In this document: positions 43,378-52,383 of the stretch, piece after piece
How positions within the stretch are numbered: position 1 is the first letter of the stretch
Layout of the letters: each line of letters starts with the position of its first letter
DNA from: an uncultured Rhodopila sp.
GTDB lineage: Bacteria > Pseudomonadota > Alphaproteobacteria > Acetobacterales > Acetobacteraceae
Assembly: GCA_903851415.1 (NCBI GenBank)
Contig: CAINOE010000084.1
Span: 18,414 to 82,413 of the forward strand
Reading direction: 5' to 3'
DNA: 64,000 bases
Notes under the pieces: model-generated
Seen by the model: the letters and a program-made list of their open reading frames with translations, nothing else
What the model was told of the DNA's origin: nothing
Databases searched by the model: none
Position numbers and translations under genes: made by a program

Positions 43378-44478
43378 ATGAATCCTCCTCCCATGAACCG
43401 TCTGCAAGTGCGCAGCCGTGAATTTGAGCAACTTTGTGCAGACCTTCTGAAGGTGATGGGCTACGCCGTAAAGAGCGAAGCGCTGATCCAAACGGACCAT
43501 CTCGTTACGGTGGTTGACATTGCTGCTACCAAGGAAAATGAAGCGTCGCTTTACGCAGACGTCAAATGGACCCGCATCGACCCAGTGAGTCTTCAGCAAC
43601 TGCGCGATTGGGCTGGGCCCTTTTCGGGATATGTCCGACTCAATCCCGGCTATCGATTTATTTTGATGGTTTCCGGTCGTGTTGAAAAAGTCCATCGGGA
43701 TTGGCTGCGCGAGGAATTCTGTTTAGAGATATGGGATCGGAATGACCTGATCGCTCACGCTAAAACCGACGACGAACTTTCAGGAAAGTTCGTGGAGTTA
43801 TTCAAAGAAACGAATAAGCTACAAAAAGAAAGAGAATTATCGCTGCGGACGAATACGCTTCTGCCGGAGGATGAACTGGAGCGAAACAAGTCCTCGACGG
43901 AGTCTTGCCAAGTTCGCGGAGCTGAACTGATTGGTAGGCTCAAAAATGTGCAGCCTGGAAAAGATGACGCCAAACAATATGAAATCATCTGTCTCGACAT
44001 TATTGATTATCTTTTTAGTCAATCTTTGCTAGAAGCGCAGACTCAATGTCGCAGCGAAGACGGGCTCAATATATTCGACATCGTTTACCGAGTTAACCCT
44101 TCTCATGCTTTTTGGGAAACACTAACTCGTGATTTCCGGGCTCGAGTCATAGTGTTTGAATGCAAAAACTACGGTGATGAGATCGGGCCAGGTCAGGTCT
44201 ATACAACAGAACGCTATATGAGTACTAAAGCCCTGCGTTCAATATGCTTTTTGTTGAGTAGGAAGGGACCTAACGAGCATGCCCGACTTGCGGCCGCTGG
44301 TGCCATGCGCGATTCCGGAAAGTTAATGATATTTCTTAGTGATGGAGATTTAGAAAGAATGATCTCGGCCAAGGACGTACAAAACGCCAAGACATCCTCG
44401 TCTGAAGCGCGAGAAAATGATCCCACCATTATTCTTGATCGAAAGATCTATGACTTTATAGCCCGACTCCCGCGGTAG
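43378..44478 (+). CDS. Tandem restriction-endonuclease-like protein (two PD-(D/E)XK-type domains)
   Basis: A 366-residue, AT-rich gene product. The N-terminal domain looks Mrr-like: FEQLCADLLKVMGYAVK, then Asp47 in TVVDIAA and DVK (61-63) in YADVKWTR. A second core lies at 200-300: KQYEIICLDIIDYLF, Asp234 in NIFDIVY, and Glu261-Cys-Lys263 in VIVFECKNYGDEIGPGQV, again the D...ExK pattern. A Glu/Lys-rich linker joins them. A defence nuclease is likely; no methyltransferase or helicase partner is adjacent. The codon use differs clearly from the core genes on its left, suggesting transfer. Confidence 0.7.
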   Translation: MNPPPMNRLQVRSREFEQLCADLLKVMGYAVKSEALIQTDHLVTVVDIAATKENEASLYADVKWTRIDPVSLQQLRDWAGPFSGYVRLNPGYRFILMVSGRVEKVHRDWLREEFCLEIWDRNDLIAHAKTDDELSGKFVELFKETNKLQKERELSLRTNTLLPEDELERNKSSTESCQVRGAELIGRLKNVQPGKDDAKQYEIICLDIIDYLFSQSLLEAQTQCRSEDGLNIFDIVYRVNPSHAFWETLTRDFRARVIVFECKNYGDEIGPGQVYTTERYMSTKALRSICFLLSRKGPNEHARLAAAGAMRDSGKLMIFLSDGDLERMISAKDVQNAKTSSSEARENDPTIILDRKIYDFIARLPR

Positions 44479-44791
44479 GCGCAGGGACCGAGATCCGATG
44501 GCAATGTCCGTGACCGGATTTCTGCACTTACCTGAGACACCGGGCGAAGCCTGGCGCAAATAATCGAAGCAGTCGCGGCGCGAAAATTCGCTTGATCCGT
44601 CTCTGCCGATCACCCACGCTACGCGTTATCGACCGCACCGTCGTCATCGCCTTGATCGGCGCAACGACCATCCAGGCCGGGATCATCGCAGCGTCACGGT
44701 TCGGGTCCCTGTTTGCGAGGGATATATCCCGGATACCCCCGCACACTCCCGAGCGCTAACCCCTATCGACCGATGTTCGTGCTGGTTGGTG
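44479..44791. other. Gap between the tandem-nuclease gene and the PIN toxin
   Basis: These 313 bases show no convincing gene. A minus-strand frame (44528-44746) contains a basic helical stretch but lacks family similarity and a good start; it is not called. Confidence 0.4.
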
Positions 44792-45220
44792 TCAGTAGCC
44801 AGCCAGGTCTCCAACCCAAACCATCCGCTTGCCCAAGTCCGCGTCTGCCACCAACCGCCGGACAAGCCGCTCATCGGCCGTGACCAACGGAATGTCCCGC
44901 TGCTCCGCCAAAGCGACATACAGCGAATCATAGATCGTTACTGAATGCGCCACCGAGATCGCGAAGGCCCGCGACACCAACCCCGCAATCGCAGCATCCA
45001 CAACCGGCGCGCGGCTCAGGACCTGTACGCGTTCCTCGGCGTCCGCCGCGGTCAGATCGCCCCTGAACACCTTCGCCCACAGCACATTCACCGCTTCCGC
45101 CCGCCAGTGCGCAGGGGCGTGAAGCGTGTCGTAATCGAGCAGCAAGGCGGCGTTGGCGCTGTAATCCTCCTCGACAACCCATTTGGCGGCGACCGAGGCG
45201 TCGATCACAGCCTCCCTCAC
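44792..45220 (-). CDS. vapC: PIN domain toxin (VapC/FitB-like)
   Basis: A 142-residue PIN protein. The acidic site residues are in AVIDASVAAKWVVEE (Asp7), HWRAEAVNVLW (Glu), TIYDSLYVALAEQ (Asp) and LVTADERLV (Asp). DASVAxKW marks the subgroup paired with Arc-type antitoxins. It is a likely RNA-cleaving toxin. Its start overlaps the antitoxin stop by four bases. Confidence 0.88.
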   Translation of the reverse strand: MREAVIDASVAAKWVVEEDYSANAALLLDYDTLHAPAHWRAEAVNVLWAKVFRGDLTAADAEERVQVLSRAPVVDAAIAGLVSRAFAISVAHSVTIYDSLYVALAEQRDIPLVTADERLVRRLVADADLGKRMVWVGDLAGY

Positions 45221-45471
45221 CGGTTCACGCCGGCATGATCCCTATCCCTATCCCGATCCTGGCGGATGATATCGGCCGCGTTCGTCGTCTGCCGAGGTGT
45301 CCGCGCCCGCAGCCGAGCGGCCGCTTCAGCGAACGTCTCCGTCTCCGGACCCAGAACCTGCTCCAGAATGATCCGATGCTCAGCCTCCGCGGACCGTCCA
45401 GCCCTGGCCGCCCTTTGCTTGAGCGTCTGGATCAACCGGCCATCCAGACCCCGAACGATCAGTTGGCCCAT
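45217..45471 (-). CDS. vapB: FitA/VapB-type antitoxin (Arc-like ribbon-helix-helix)
   Basis: An 84-residue antitoxin. MGQLIVRGLDGRLIQTLKQRAARAGRSAEAEHRIILEQVL is the FitA-like ribbon-helix-helix (R-x-L-x-x-x-L-x-x-R-A-x-x-x-G-R-S-x-E-A-E-x-R). The C-terminus is unusually repetitive (RQDRDRDRDHAG) from a short tandem repeat in the DNA, which may be unstable. A perfect inverted repeat lies 17 bases upstream. Confidence 0.87.
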   Translation of the reverse strand: MGQLIVRGLDGRLIQTLKQRAARAGRSAEAEHRIILEQVLGPETETFAEAAARLRARTPRQTTNAADIIRQDRDRDRDHAGVNR

Positions 45472-45487
45472 AATAACCCTTTCGATT

Positions 45488-45508
45488 TGCTATCACGTAT
45501 TGATAGCA
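45488..45508. promoter_or_regulatory. Inverted-repeat operator of the vapBC pair at 45 kb
   Basis: TGCTATCA-CGTAT-TGATAGCA has perfect 8-base arms and lies just upstream of the antitoxin start. FitAB and VapBC complexes bind such repeats to repress their own promoter. Confidence 0.7.
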
Positions 45509-45548
45509 TACGCCGCGCCCGGGTTCAACAAAACTAATTTGACAAAAT

Positions 45549-45930
45549 CACAATCCCGCCCCAGCGGATCTGGACCGAGCGCCGGAGCTGGCCGTTCCGC
45601 CGCACCGGCCGGGCCGCGGGCGCCCGACGACGAAGCGGCAGGCTTCGGTGGAGCCGGTTACGGTTGAGGCCCTGGTCAAGGCGTTCGGCGCGGGCGCCTG
45701 GACGCGTTGCGTGCTGCGCGACAGCACGCGCGGCGAATTGCGCGTCGATATGGCACACCGGCGTGTCTGGGTTGGCGCAAACCGCAAGGCAAGGACGCTC
45801 TGGTTGAACGGATCAATCAACGCCACGAGCGCCGGCGAGGAGCCATCGACTCGAGGTTCCGTATGCAGCGCAGGGAAGCACTTAATGAGGCAAGAACCAC
45901 GCCAGATCATTTGACTCTGTCAAATTACAT
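45549..45930 (+). mobile_element. Fragment of an IS701-like transposase gene
   Basis: The frame through 45600-45770 reads PTTKRQASVEPVTVEALVKAFGAGAWTRCVLRDSTRGELRVDMAHRRVWV, which resembles the central part of IS701-family DDE transposases. The catalytic core is missing, and the reading shifts after about 45775, so this is a decayed remnant. No terminal inverted repeats were found. It lies between the PIN toxin pair and a GNAT gene. Confidence 0.5.
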
Positions 45931-46671
45931 CTACTGCAGCAGCCAAAAGCTGTTTGTAGCCCCCGTAACGAAACCAATGTGTTGGTAGAGCGCGACGGCG
46001 GGCGCATTGTCGGCAACCACCTGCAGGCCGATACGGTCGATATCCTGCACCGAGGCCCAGTGTGACACCGCGGTCAGCACCGCCAGCGCCGAGCCTTGCC
46101 GGCGGGCATCGGCTCGGGTCGTGACGCATTCGATCACCGCGCAGCCATATCCGGCAACGCATAGCGCAGTTGAAACGATCCTGCCGTCGCGGCGGCAGCC
46201 GAAGAATGCGCTGGGCTGTGGAATCCGCTGCAGGATTTCGGCGTTCACGGCGCGGCGGTCCTCGGTGATCTCGCGCAGATACACCTCCTGCCATTCGTCC
46301 CACGCGCGATCCCGGATTTCCACGCCGGGGTCGGCGGCGGCAGGCCCGGGCCGCCCGAACATCGTGACCGTCGGCTTGCCACGCCGATAACCGCGCGCCC
46401 GCAACAAATCCGCAAGGCCGGGCGGAGACGTTTCATCAAAGATCTGAAATTGCGCCCTCCGGCCCGCCGCGCGATAGAGCGTCTCGGCCAGGGTCACCGC
46501 CGCTTCCGGATCAGTCCCGGTGAAGTCGATTGTGGCGACGGAATTGGCCCGCTGCGACCCGCCGCCGGAGCACCGCCACAGCCAGCCCTGAATGTCCGCC
46601 GTGCGCAGCGCCGGCCACGCCCGCACATGCGCCCGCTCCATCCGCAGCCGATCGGCACGGCCGATGGGCAT
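45931..46671 (-). CDS. GNAT family N-acetyltransferase
   Basis: A 246-residue protein. The C-terminal GNAT domain holds AVIECVTTRADARRQGSALAVLTAVSHWA (motif A with R-x-x-G-x-x) and LQVVADNAPAVALYQHIGFVTG (motif B). The first 100 residues form a second, degenerate GNAT-like half, which is typical of two-domain members. Substrate unknown. It starts 10 bases after apt and is the second gene of that operon. Confidence 0.85.
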   Translation of the reverse strand: MPIGRADRLRMERAHVRAWPALRTADIQGWLWRCSGGGSQRANSVATIDFTGTDPEAAVTLAETLYRAAGRRAQFQIFDETSPPGLADLLRARGYRRGKPTVTMFGRPGPAAADPGVEIRDRAWDEWQEVYLREITEDRRAVNAEILQRIPQPSAFFGCRRDGRIVSTALCVAGYGCAVIECVTTRADARRQGSALAVLTAVSHWASVQDIDRIGLQVVADNAPAVALYQHIGFVTGATNSFWLLQ

Positions 46672-46681
46672 GGCGCTCCGG

Positions 46682-47197
46682 TTAGCTGTCGTACGAAACC
46701 AGCGCGTCGCACGGAACGTCCAGCCTGGAGCGTCCGTTCAGGAAGGTCAGCTCGATCAGCGCCGCCGCCGCCGGCACCACCGCGCCGACGCCGCGCAGCA
46801 GGGCGATTGCGGCCGCCATCGTGCCGCCGGTCGCCAGCAGATCGTCCACCACCACCACGCGCTGGCCCGGCAGCACCGCATCGGCCTGGATCTCGACCCG
46901 GTCCTCGCCGTATTCCAAAGCGTAGTTCAGCCCGACGGTCTCCCCGGGCAGCTTGCGCGGCTTGCGGATCATGATGAACCCGCATCCCAGCTTTAGCGCC
47001 AGCGGGGCGGCGATCAGGAACCCGCGGCTTTCGATCCCGGCGACCAGATCGGGTGTGTAGCTGCGCACCGCCCGAGCCATGCGGCCCATCGCCACCTGCC
47101 ACGCATCCGCCTCCCGCAGCAGGGTGGAAATGTCGTAAAACAGGATGCCGGGCTTTGGGAAGTCCGGAATCCCGCGGATATGGTCTTTCAGGTCCAT
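46682..47197 (-). CDS. apt: Adenine phosphoribosyltransferase
   Basis: A 171-residue enzyme. [21 protein letters not shown] is the Apt N-terminal signature, [31 protein letters not shown] follows, and the PRPP loop is [14 protein letters not shown]. It makes AMP from adenine and PRPP in purine salvage. Length and order are normal. Confidence 0.96.
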   Translation of the reverse strand: MDLKDHIRGIPDFPKPGILFYDISTLLREADAWQVAMGRMARAVRSYTPDLVAGIESRGFLIAAPLALKLGCGFIMIRKPRKLPGETVGLNYALEYGEDRVEIQADAVLPGQRVVVVDDLLATGGTMAAAIALLRGVGAVVPAAAALIELTFLNGRSRLDVPCDALVSYDS

Positions 47198-47304
47198 CGC
47201 GACGGGTCCCTCGGGTTACAGCAGCCGGGCCACCCTAGAGCGGGCGGCGCGCCCTCGCCAGCCCCTGTTGCAACTTCGCGGCGGTTTCCTCAGACTGCCG
47301 CCAC

Positions 47305-48594
47305 ATGAGCGCCACCCGCACTGCCGAGATCGATGCGGCGCTGAACGACGCGAAGGAACTCTACCTCGCGCGCAACACGCTCAGCCTTGCGCGGTACCTG
47401 GAAGCGACAACCGTAATGCCCGGCGGCAACACCCGCACGGTGCTGCACTATGCGCCGTTCCCGCTGGCGATGGCCCGGGCCGAGGGCTGCCGGCTGTGGG
47501 ACGCCGACGGCCATCCGTATATCGATTTCCTCGGCGATTACACCGCCGGGCTGTTCGGCCACTCCCATCCGGCGATCCGCGCGGCTGTGGATCGCGCGCT
47601 TGACGCCGGCATCAGCCTCGGCGCGTCGAACATGGCCGAGGCGCGCTTCGCCCGGGCCATCTGCGAGCGGTTCGGCCTGCAGCGTGTGCGCTTCGCCAAT
47701 TCCGGCACCGAGGCCAACCTGCTGGCGGTGTCGCTCGGCCGGATCTTCACCCGCCGCAAGACGGTGATGGTGTTCGACGGCAGCTACCACGGGTCGCTGT
47801 TCGGCTTCGCCGGCGGCGGGTCGCCGATGAACGTGCCGTTCGAAACCATCGTGGCGCCGTATAACGATATTAGAAAGACCCGGCCGCTGATCGCCGAGAA
47901 CCTCGCCCTGGTCCTGGTCGAGCCGATGATCGGCAGCGGCGGCTGCATTCCCGCAACACCCGATTTTCTTGAGATGTTGCGGGAGGAAACGACCCGCGCC
48001 GGCGCGCTGCTGATCTTCGACGAGGTGATGACGTCGCGGCTTGCTTACGGCGGCCTGCAGTCCGTTACGGGCGTGCAGCCGGACCTGACGACGCTGGGAA
48101 AATATCTCGGCGGCGGCCTGTCGTTCGGCGCGTTCGGCGGCCGCGGAGGGATCATGGACCGGTTCGATCCGCGGCGACGCGATGCGCTGCCTCATGCCGG
48201 GACGTTCAACAACAATGTGCTGACCATGGCGGCGGGGCTGGCGGGACTGACCGGGGTCTACACGCCGGAGGCCGCGGTCGCCCTGAACGCGCGCGGCGAT
48301 GCGCTGCGGGCGAGGCTGAACGCGCTGTGCGGGGATGCGCCGCTGCAGTTCACCGGCATCGGCTCGATGCTGGCGGTGCATGCCGCGCGGGGTCCGGTGA
48401 CGTGCCCGGCGGATGCAGCGAAGGCGGACCGGAGGCTCGAGGAGCTGTTCTTCTTCGATATGCTGTCGCACGGAATTTGGCTGGCCCGCCGCGGCATGAT
48501 GGCTTTATCGCTGCCCATCGGCGATGCGGAATGCGATGCGCTGGCGGCGGCGGTGGAGGCGTTCCTGTCGGCACGCCGATCGTTGCTTGATTGA
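47305..48594 (+). CDS. Class III aminotransferase, HemL-like (glutamate-1-semialdehyde aminomutase family)
   Basis: A 429-residue PLP enzyme. MPGGNTRTVLHYAPFPLAMARAEGCRLWDADGHPYIDFLGDYTAGLFGHSHP, FANSGTEANLLAVSLGR and the PLP Lys in TTLGKYLGGGLSFGAFGG are visible; IFDEVMTSRLAYGG holds the PLP-contact Asp. It belongs to the HemL-like branch of class III aminotransferases used on varied amino or amide substrates. The true HemL role is not proven. A 17-base-arm hairpin covers its stop codon. Confidence 0.85.
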   Translation: MSATRTAEIDAALNDAKELYLARNTLSLARYLEATTVMPGGNTRTVLHYAPFPLAMARAEGCRLWDADGHPYIDFLGDYTAGLFGHSHPAIRAAVDRALDAGISLGASNMAEARFARAICERFGLQRVRFANSGTEANLLAVSLGRIFTRRKTVMVFDGSYHGSLFGFAGGGSPMNVPFETIVAPYNDIRKTRPLIAENLALVLVEPMIGSGGCIPATPDFLEMLREETTRAGALLIFDEVMTSRLAYGGLQSVTGVQPDLTTLGKYLGGGLSFGAFGGRGGIMDRFDPRRRDALPHAGTFNNNVLTMAAGLAGLTGVYTPEAAVALNARGDALRARLNALCGDAPLQFTGIGSMLAVHAARGPVTCPADAAKADRRLEELFFFDMLSHGIWLARRGMMALSLPIGDAECDALAAAVEAFLSARRSLLD

Positions 48595-48615
48595 CTTTAG
48601 CAACGATCGGCGTGC
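48571..48615. terminator. Strong hairpin spanning the aminotransferase stop codon
   Basis: GCACGCCGATCGTTGCT (48571-48587) is exactly complementary to AGCAACGATCGGCGTGC (48599-48615), with an 11-base loop that contains the TGA stop. There is no long T tract, so it may act as an RNA-stabilising or Rho-linked end rather than an intrinsic terminator. Confidence 0.6.
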
Positions 48616-48699
48616 GTGCCAAGCGCTGCGTATTCCCATGCGCATCAGGATAGGCCCACCCGCCGCGGTGGATGGTGCCGGACCACCTCCGCTCTCAAC

Positions 48700-48726
48700 G
48701 TCATGGCCGGGCGTCCCGGCCATGAC
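48700..48726. repeat. Dispersed palindromic repeat, copy E (short form)
   Basis: GTCATGGCCGGG and CCCGGCCATGAC form perfect 12-base arms around CGT. It is the short form of the family, between the aminotransferase and a small membrane protein gene. Confidence 0.85.
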
Positions 48727-48745
48727 AGGGCCGATACCCCGCGTC

Positions 48746-48931
48746 TCACCCGCCCGTTGCCACCGCGTCGGCAAGGGCGCGGTCCGTCGGCTCTCCCGCG
48801 AAAGTAGCGAACGCGGCGACCAGTCCAAGGCAGGCCAGGCACACCCCTGCCGCTATCAGGATATTCCGACTGGTCGTCCGGATGCCGGTAAAGTGCTGGA
48901 CGATCGACGGGAGAGATTTTGACCGTATCAT
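48746..48931 (-). CDS. Small single-span membrane protein
   Basis: A 61-residue protein starting at ATG 48931. One helix, NILIAAGVCLACLGLVAAFATFAG, is preceded by a basic N-terminus (RSKSLPSIVQHFTGIRTTSR). Function unknown. It is divergent from glutamate dehydrogenase. Confidence 0.45.
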   Translation of the reverse strand: MIRSKSLPSIVQHFTGIRTTSRNILIAAGVCLACLGLVAAFATFAGEPTDRALADAVATGG

Positions 48932-49066
48932 GCAACCTCCATACTGTAATTTCGCGACAAAACCACACGCGATGCAAGCTCGCCGTGACGCGCGTCACAT
49001 GGACGGAACCAAATCCGTGCGGTGGCGTTACCACCCGGCCCGCGGTCGCAAGGGAGGATCCAAATC

Positions 49067-50320
49067 ATGAGCATTTATACTGGTCCGGTCTTCGACATGG
49101 CCCGCCAGCAGTTCCACATCATCGCGGATCACATCGGCATGCCGGAGGACCAGCGCGACCGGCTGCTGTATCCGAAGCGGGCCATCGCCGTGTCCTGCCC
49201 GATCCATCGAGACGACGGCACCACCGCCGTGTTCCAGGGCTACCGGGTGCAGCACCATCTGTCGCTCGGGCCGACGAAGGGCGGCACCCGCTTCTCCAGC
49301 TCCGTCGATGTCGGCGAAGTCGCGGCGCTGGCGATCTGGATGAGCTGGAAATGCGCCCTCGCCGGCCTGCCTTATGGCGGCGCAAAAGGCGGCGTCACCG
49401 TCGATCCCGGGTCCCTGTCGCTGCGCGAGCTGGAGGGCCTGTCGCGCCGCTACATGCAGGAAATGATCCCGTTCGTCGGCCCGCACACCGACGTCATGGC
49501 GCCCGACATGGGCACCAACGAGCAGGTGATGGCCTGGTTCATGGACACCTACTCCATGTACCAGGGCAAAACGGTGACCGAGATCGTCACCGGCAAGCCG
49601 GTCGCCAGCGGCGGCACGGCGGGGCGGCGGGAGGCGACCGGACGCGGCGTCGTCCACCTCGCGATGCGCGCGGCGGAGACCATCGGGCTGACGCCGAAGA
49701 CGGCGGTCGTGCAGGGATTCGGCAATGTCGGCTCGGTCAGCGCGGCCGAACTGGCGGCGCGCGGCGTGAAGGTGATTGGCGTCAGCGACCACACCGCCTG
49801 CTATGCCGATCCGCGCGGCCTGCCGGTGGACGCGCTGCTGCGGCATGTGGCGGCAAAGCGGGTGCTGGCCGGGTTTTCGCAGGAGGCGCTGGCGGACCCG
49901 GCGTCGCTGCTGACGCAAGAATGCGACATCCTGGTGCCGGCGGCGCTGGAGCGGGTGATCGATGCGGCAACCGCGGCGGATTTGCGCTGCCGGGTATTGG
50001 CCGAGGCCGCCAACGGGCCGACAACCCCGGACGCCGATGTGGTGCTGGCGCAGCGGCAGGATGAGATTTTCGTCGTGCCGGACATCCTGTGCAACGCCGG
50101 CGGCGTCGTCGTCAGCTACTTCGAGTGGGTGCAGGATTTGCAGCAGTTCTTCTGGCATGAGGACGAGGTGAATGCGCGGCTGAAACAGATCCTCGACCGT
50201 GCGTTCGGGCAGGTGACGGCACGGGCGAAGCGGGACGGGGTGGGGCAGCGGACGGCGGCGATGGCGATCGGGGTGGAGAAGGTTTACGCGGCCAAGCAGG
50301 TTCGGGGGTTGTTTCCGTAG
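49067..50320 (+). CDS. Glutamate/leucine/phenylalanine/valine-type dehydrogenase (likely glutamate dehydrogenase)
   Basis: A 417-residue enzyme starting at ATG 49067, behind GGAGGA. The substrate domain has GPTKGGTRFSSSVDVGEVAALAIWMSWKCALAGLPYGGAKGGV with the catalytic Lys; the dinucleotide motif is VVQGFGNVGSVSA. The motif VAPDMGTNEQVMAWFMDTYS fits the hexameric NAD-type glutamate dehydrogenases. It interconverts glutamate and 2-oxoglutarate with ammonia. Coenzyme preference is not settled from sequence. Confidence 0.93.
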   Translation: MSIYTGPVFDMARQQFHIIADHIGMPEDQRDRLLYPKRAIAVSCPIHRDDGTTAVFQGYRVQHHLSLGPTKGGTRFSSSVDVGEVAALAIWMSWKCALAGLPYGGAKGGVTVDPGSLSLRELEGLSRRYMQEMIPFVGPHTDVMAPDMGTNEQVMAWFMDTYSMYQGKTVTEIVTGKPVASGGTAGRREATGRGVVHLAMRAAETIGLTPKTAVVQGFGNVGSVSAAELAARGVKVIGVSDHTACYADPRGLPVDALLRHVAAKRVLAGFSQEALADPASLLTQECDILVPAALERVIDAATAADLRCRVLAEAANGPTTPDADVVLAQRQDEIFVVPDILCNAGGVVVSYFEWVQDLQQFFWHEDEVNARLKQILDRAFGQVTARAKRDGVGQRTAAMAIGVEKVYAAKQVRGLFP

Positions 50321-50414
50321 GCGTCTCCGGCCTTCGCGCCGGTGGTCCTTGGCCGGTCAGCGGAAACCCCGTGGCGCCGCGCAGTATTTTCATGCGACAC
50401 CAGTCTTCCAGCCG

Positions 50415-51368
50415 ATGGAAAGACCCGCCGTGAGCATTCGCCACCAAGCCGCCGCCGCGCTTTCCGCCGCGCCGCGCCTGCCATTGCCGAACGCGGTCGA
50501 TCGGCACCGCGTCGTCTGGTCCTACGCGATCACCCTCGGCGTGTACCACGCCCTCGCGTTGCTGGTGCTGCTGCCGTGGTGCTTCAGTTGGACAGGCGTC
50601 GCGCTCGCCATCGGCGGAATCTACGTGTTCGGGAGCCTCGGCATCAACCTGGGCTACCATCGGCTGCTCACCCATCGCGGGCTGGTCTGTCCGAAATGGC
50701 TGGAGCACGGCTTCGCCATCCTCGGCATCTGCTCCATGCAGGATACGCCGGCGCGCTGGGTCGCGGTGCACCGCCGCCATCACGAACATTCCGACAGGCA
50801 AGACGACCCGCACTCGCCGCTGGTGGGTTTCCTTTGGGGCCATGCCGGCTGGATGCTGCTACAGAACCGCGACCTCGCCGGCCCGGGCATTTACGACCGC
50901 TACGCCAGGGACGTGCTGCGCGATCCGTTCTACCGCCGGCTGGAGCGGACGTTGCTGTATCCAATCATCGTGATCAGTTCCTGGGCGGTCTTTTTCCTGG
51001 CCGGTTTCGCCGCCGCGCTGCTCACCGGGACCAGTCCCGCCGAATCCGCCCGGTTCGGCGCCAGCCTGCTGGTCTTGGGCGTCTTCCTGCGGACCGTCCT
51101 GGTCTGGCACATCACCTGGTCGGTCAATTCGCTGGCGCATCTTTGGGGCTACCAAAACTACCCAACCGGCGAAAGTAGCCGCAACAACTGGCTCGTTGCG
51201 GTACTGTCCAACGGCGAGGGCTGGCACAACAACCACCACGCCGATCCGCGCTCCGCCCGGCACGGGCACCGGTGGTGGGAAGTGGATTTGATCTTCGGGT
51301 TCGTCGTGCTGTTGGAGGCCGCCGGGTTGGCCCGGAACGTCCGCCGCCCGGCGCCGCCGCTCAGTTGA
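50415..51368 (+). CDS. Acyl-CoA / membrane fatty acid desaturase (delta-9 type)
   Basis: A 317-residue membrane di-iron enzyme. The three His boxes are HRLLTH, HRRHHEHSD and HNNHH (in EGWHNNHHADPRSARHGH), in the order and spacing of stearoyl-CoA desaturases. Four membrane helices surround them. It introduces a double bond in an acyl chain. ATG 50415 is used; GTG 50430, with GGAAAG 7 bases upstream, may be the real start. It overlaps the convergent TRAP binding protein gene by 8 bases. Confidence 0.93.
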   Translation: MERPAVSIRHQAAAALSAAPRLPLPNAVDRHRVVWSYAITLGVYHALALLVLLPWCFSWTGVALAIGGIYVFGSLGINLGYHRLLTHRGLVCPKWLEHGFAILGICSMQDTPARWVAVHRRHHEHSDRQDDPHSPLVGFLWGHAGWMLLQNRDLAGPGIYDRYARDVLRDPFYRRLERTLLYPIIVISSWAVFFLAGFAAALLTGTSPAESARFGASLLVLGVFLRTVLVWHITWSVNSLAHLWGYQNYPTGESSRNNWLVAVLSNGEGWHNNHHADPRSARHGHRWWEVDLIFGFVVLLEAAGLARNVRRPAPPLS

Positions 51369-52383
51369 TCGCGGTAACGGCCTCGGTAACGCGGGCGACA
51401 ATAGCCGGGGCGATACGCATCTCCCGCGCCACCTCGTCCTGATCGGCGATCATCCGCTTGCGCTGCTCGGCCAGGTCCTCCGGCGGCACCACCGTCAGCT
51501 TCACGCCGCGCGCCCGGAGCTCCTTCTCCGCCCTGTCCTGAGCCGCGGCCGTGTTGGCGCGGTAGGCTCCGATATTCGCCGCCCACAGATCGGTTACGAG
51601 AGTCTTCAGCGCCGGGCGCAACCCCGCCCAGAACGTTTCGCTGATCATGGGGATGTATTCGCACATGGTCTGATGGTCGATCAGGCCGTAGCGCAGCCCG
51701 TCATCCCAAAGCCTGGCGCTGGCACAGCTCTCGGCGGTGCTCTGCAGTGCGTCGAAGTTTCCCTGCGCCAGCGCCAGGGGCACGTCCGGCCAGTCCGCGG
51801 TGGTGGGGATGGCGCCGAAGAAGCGGGCGCGCCAGGGCTGCGCGAACCCGCCAGAGTTGCGCACCTTCAACCCGCGCAGATCATCCAGCGAAGCGAGCGG
51901 CTTGCGGGTGCCGTACCAGTTGGTGAAACCGAGGTCGATCCAGCGCCCGGGAATCGTCACCCGCAGCTTGCGGCAGATCTGATCGTTCACCAGGTCGCCC
52001 GGGATGCCGTCGATCGCGCCATGCGTCACAGCGATGGGCTGGCCGTAGAACACCGGCAGTTGCCCGAAGTCTGCCTCCGGCACATAAGCCGCGATAAGCC
52101 AGGTGCCCGGCGCGGCCATCTCGATCTGGCCCAGCACCAGTGCCCGGATCACGTCGCGATCCGCGAGCAAGCGGCCGCTGTCGAACAGTTGCGGCGCGAT
52201 CTCGCCTTGCGACGCCGCTTCCAGCTTCTTCAGGAAATCGGCAATGGAAACCGTACGGGCATGTCCCGGTGCCGTGTCCACCGACACCCGCATCCTGACC
52301 GGCTCGGCCCGGGCGGTGCGGATGAAAGGCGCCCCAAGCGCCGCCGCCAACACGATCCGGCGCCCGGTTGGCATCCGCGTCAT
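51361..52383 (-). CDS. TRAP transporter substrate-binding protein, DctP family
   Basis: A 340-residue periplasmic protein starting at ATG 52383 with signal peptide MTRMPTGRRIVLAAALGAPFIRTARA. DctP features include VSIADFLKKLEAASQGEIAPQLFDSGRL, LDDLRGLKVRNSGGFAQPWRARFFGAIPTTADWPDVPLALAQGNFDALQST and SETFWAGLRPAL. The Arg in KVRNSG should bind a carboxylate group. No dctQ or dctM gene is adjacent, so its membrane partners are elsewhere. Confidence 0.85.
   Translation of the reverse strand: MTRMPTGRRIVLAAALGAPFIRTARAEPVRMRVSVDTAPGHARTVSIADFLKKLEAASQGEIAPQLFDSGRLLADRDVIRALVLGQIEMAAPGTWLIAAYVPEADFGQLPVFYGQPIAVTHGAIDGIPGDLVNDQICRKLRVTIPGRWIDLGFTNWYGTRKPLASLDDLRGLKVRNSGGFAQPWRARFFGAIPTTADWPDVPLALAQGNFDALQSTAESCASARLWDDGLRYGLIDHQTMCEYIPMISETFWAGLRPALKTLVTDLWAANIGAYRANTAAAQDRAEKELRARGVKLTVVPPEDLAEQRKRMIADQDEVAREMRIAPAIVARVTEAVTAIN

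Noticed and set aside
44528..44746. Minus-strand ORF of 72 residues
   Set aside because: Basic and helical but without family similarity or a convincing start; listed only as gap content.
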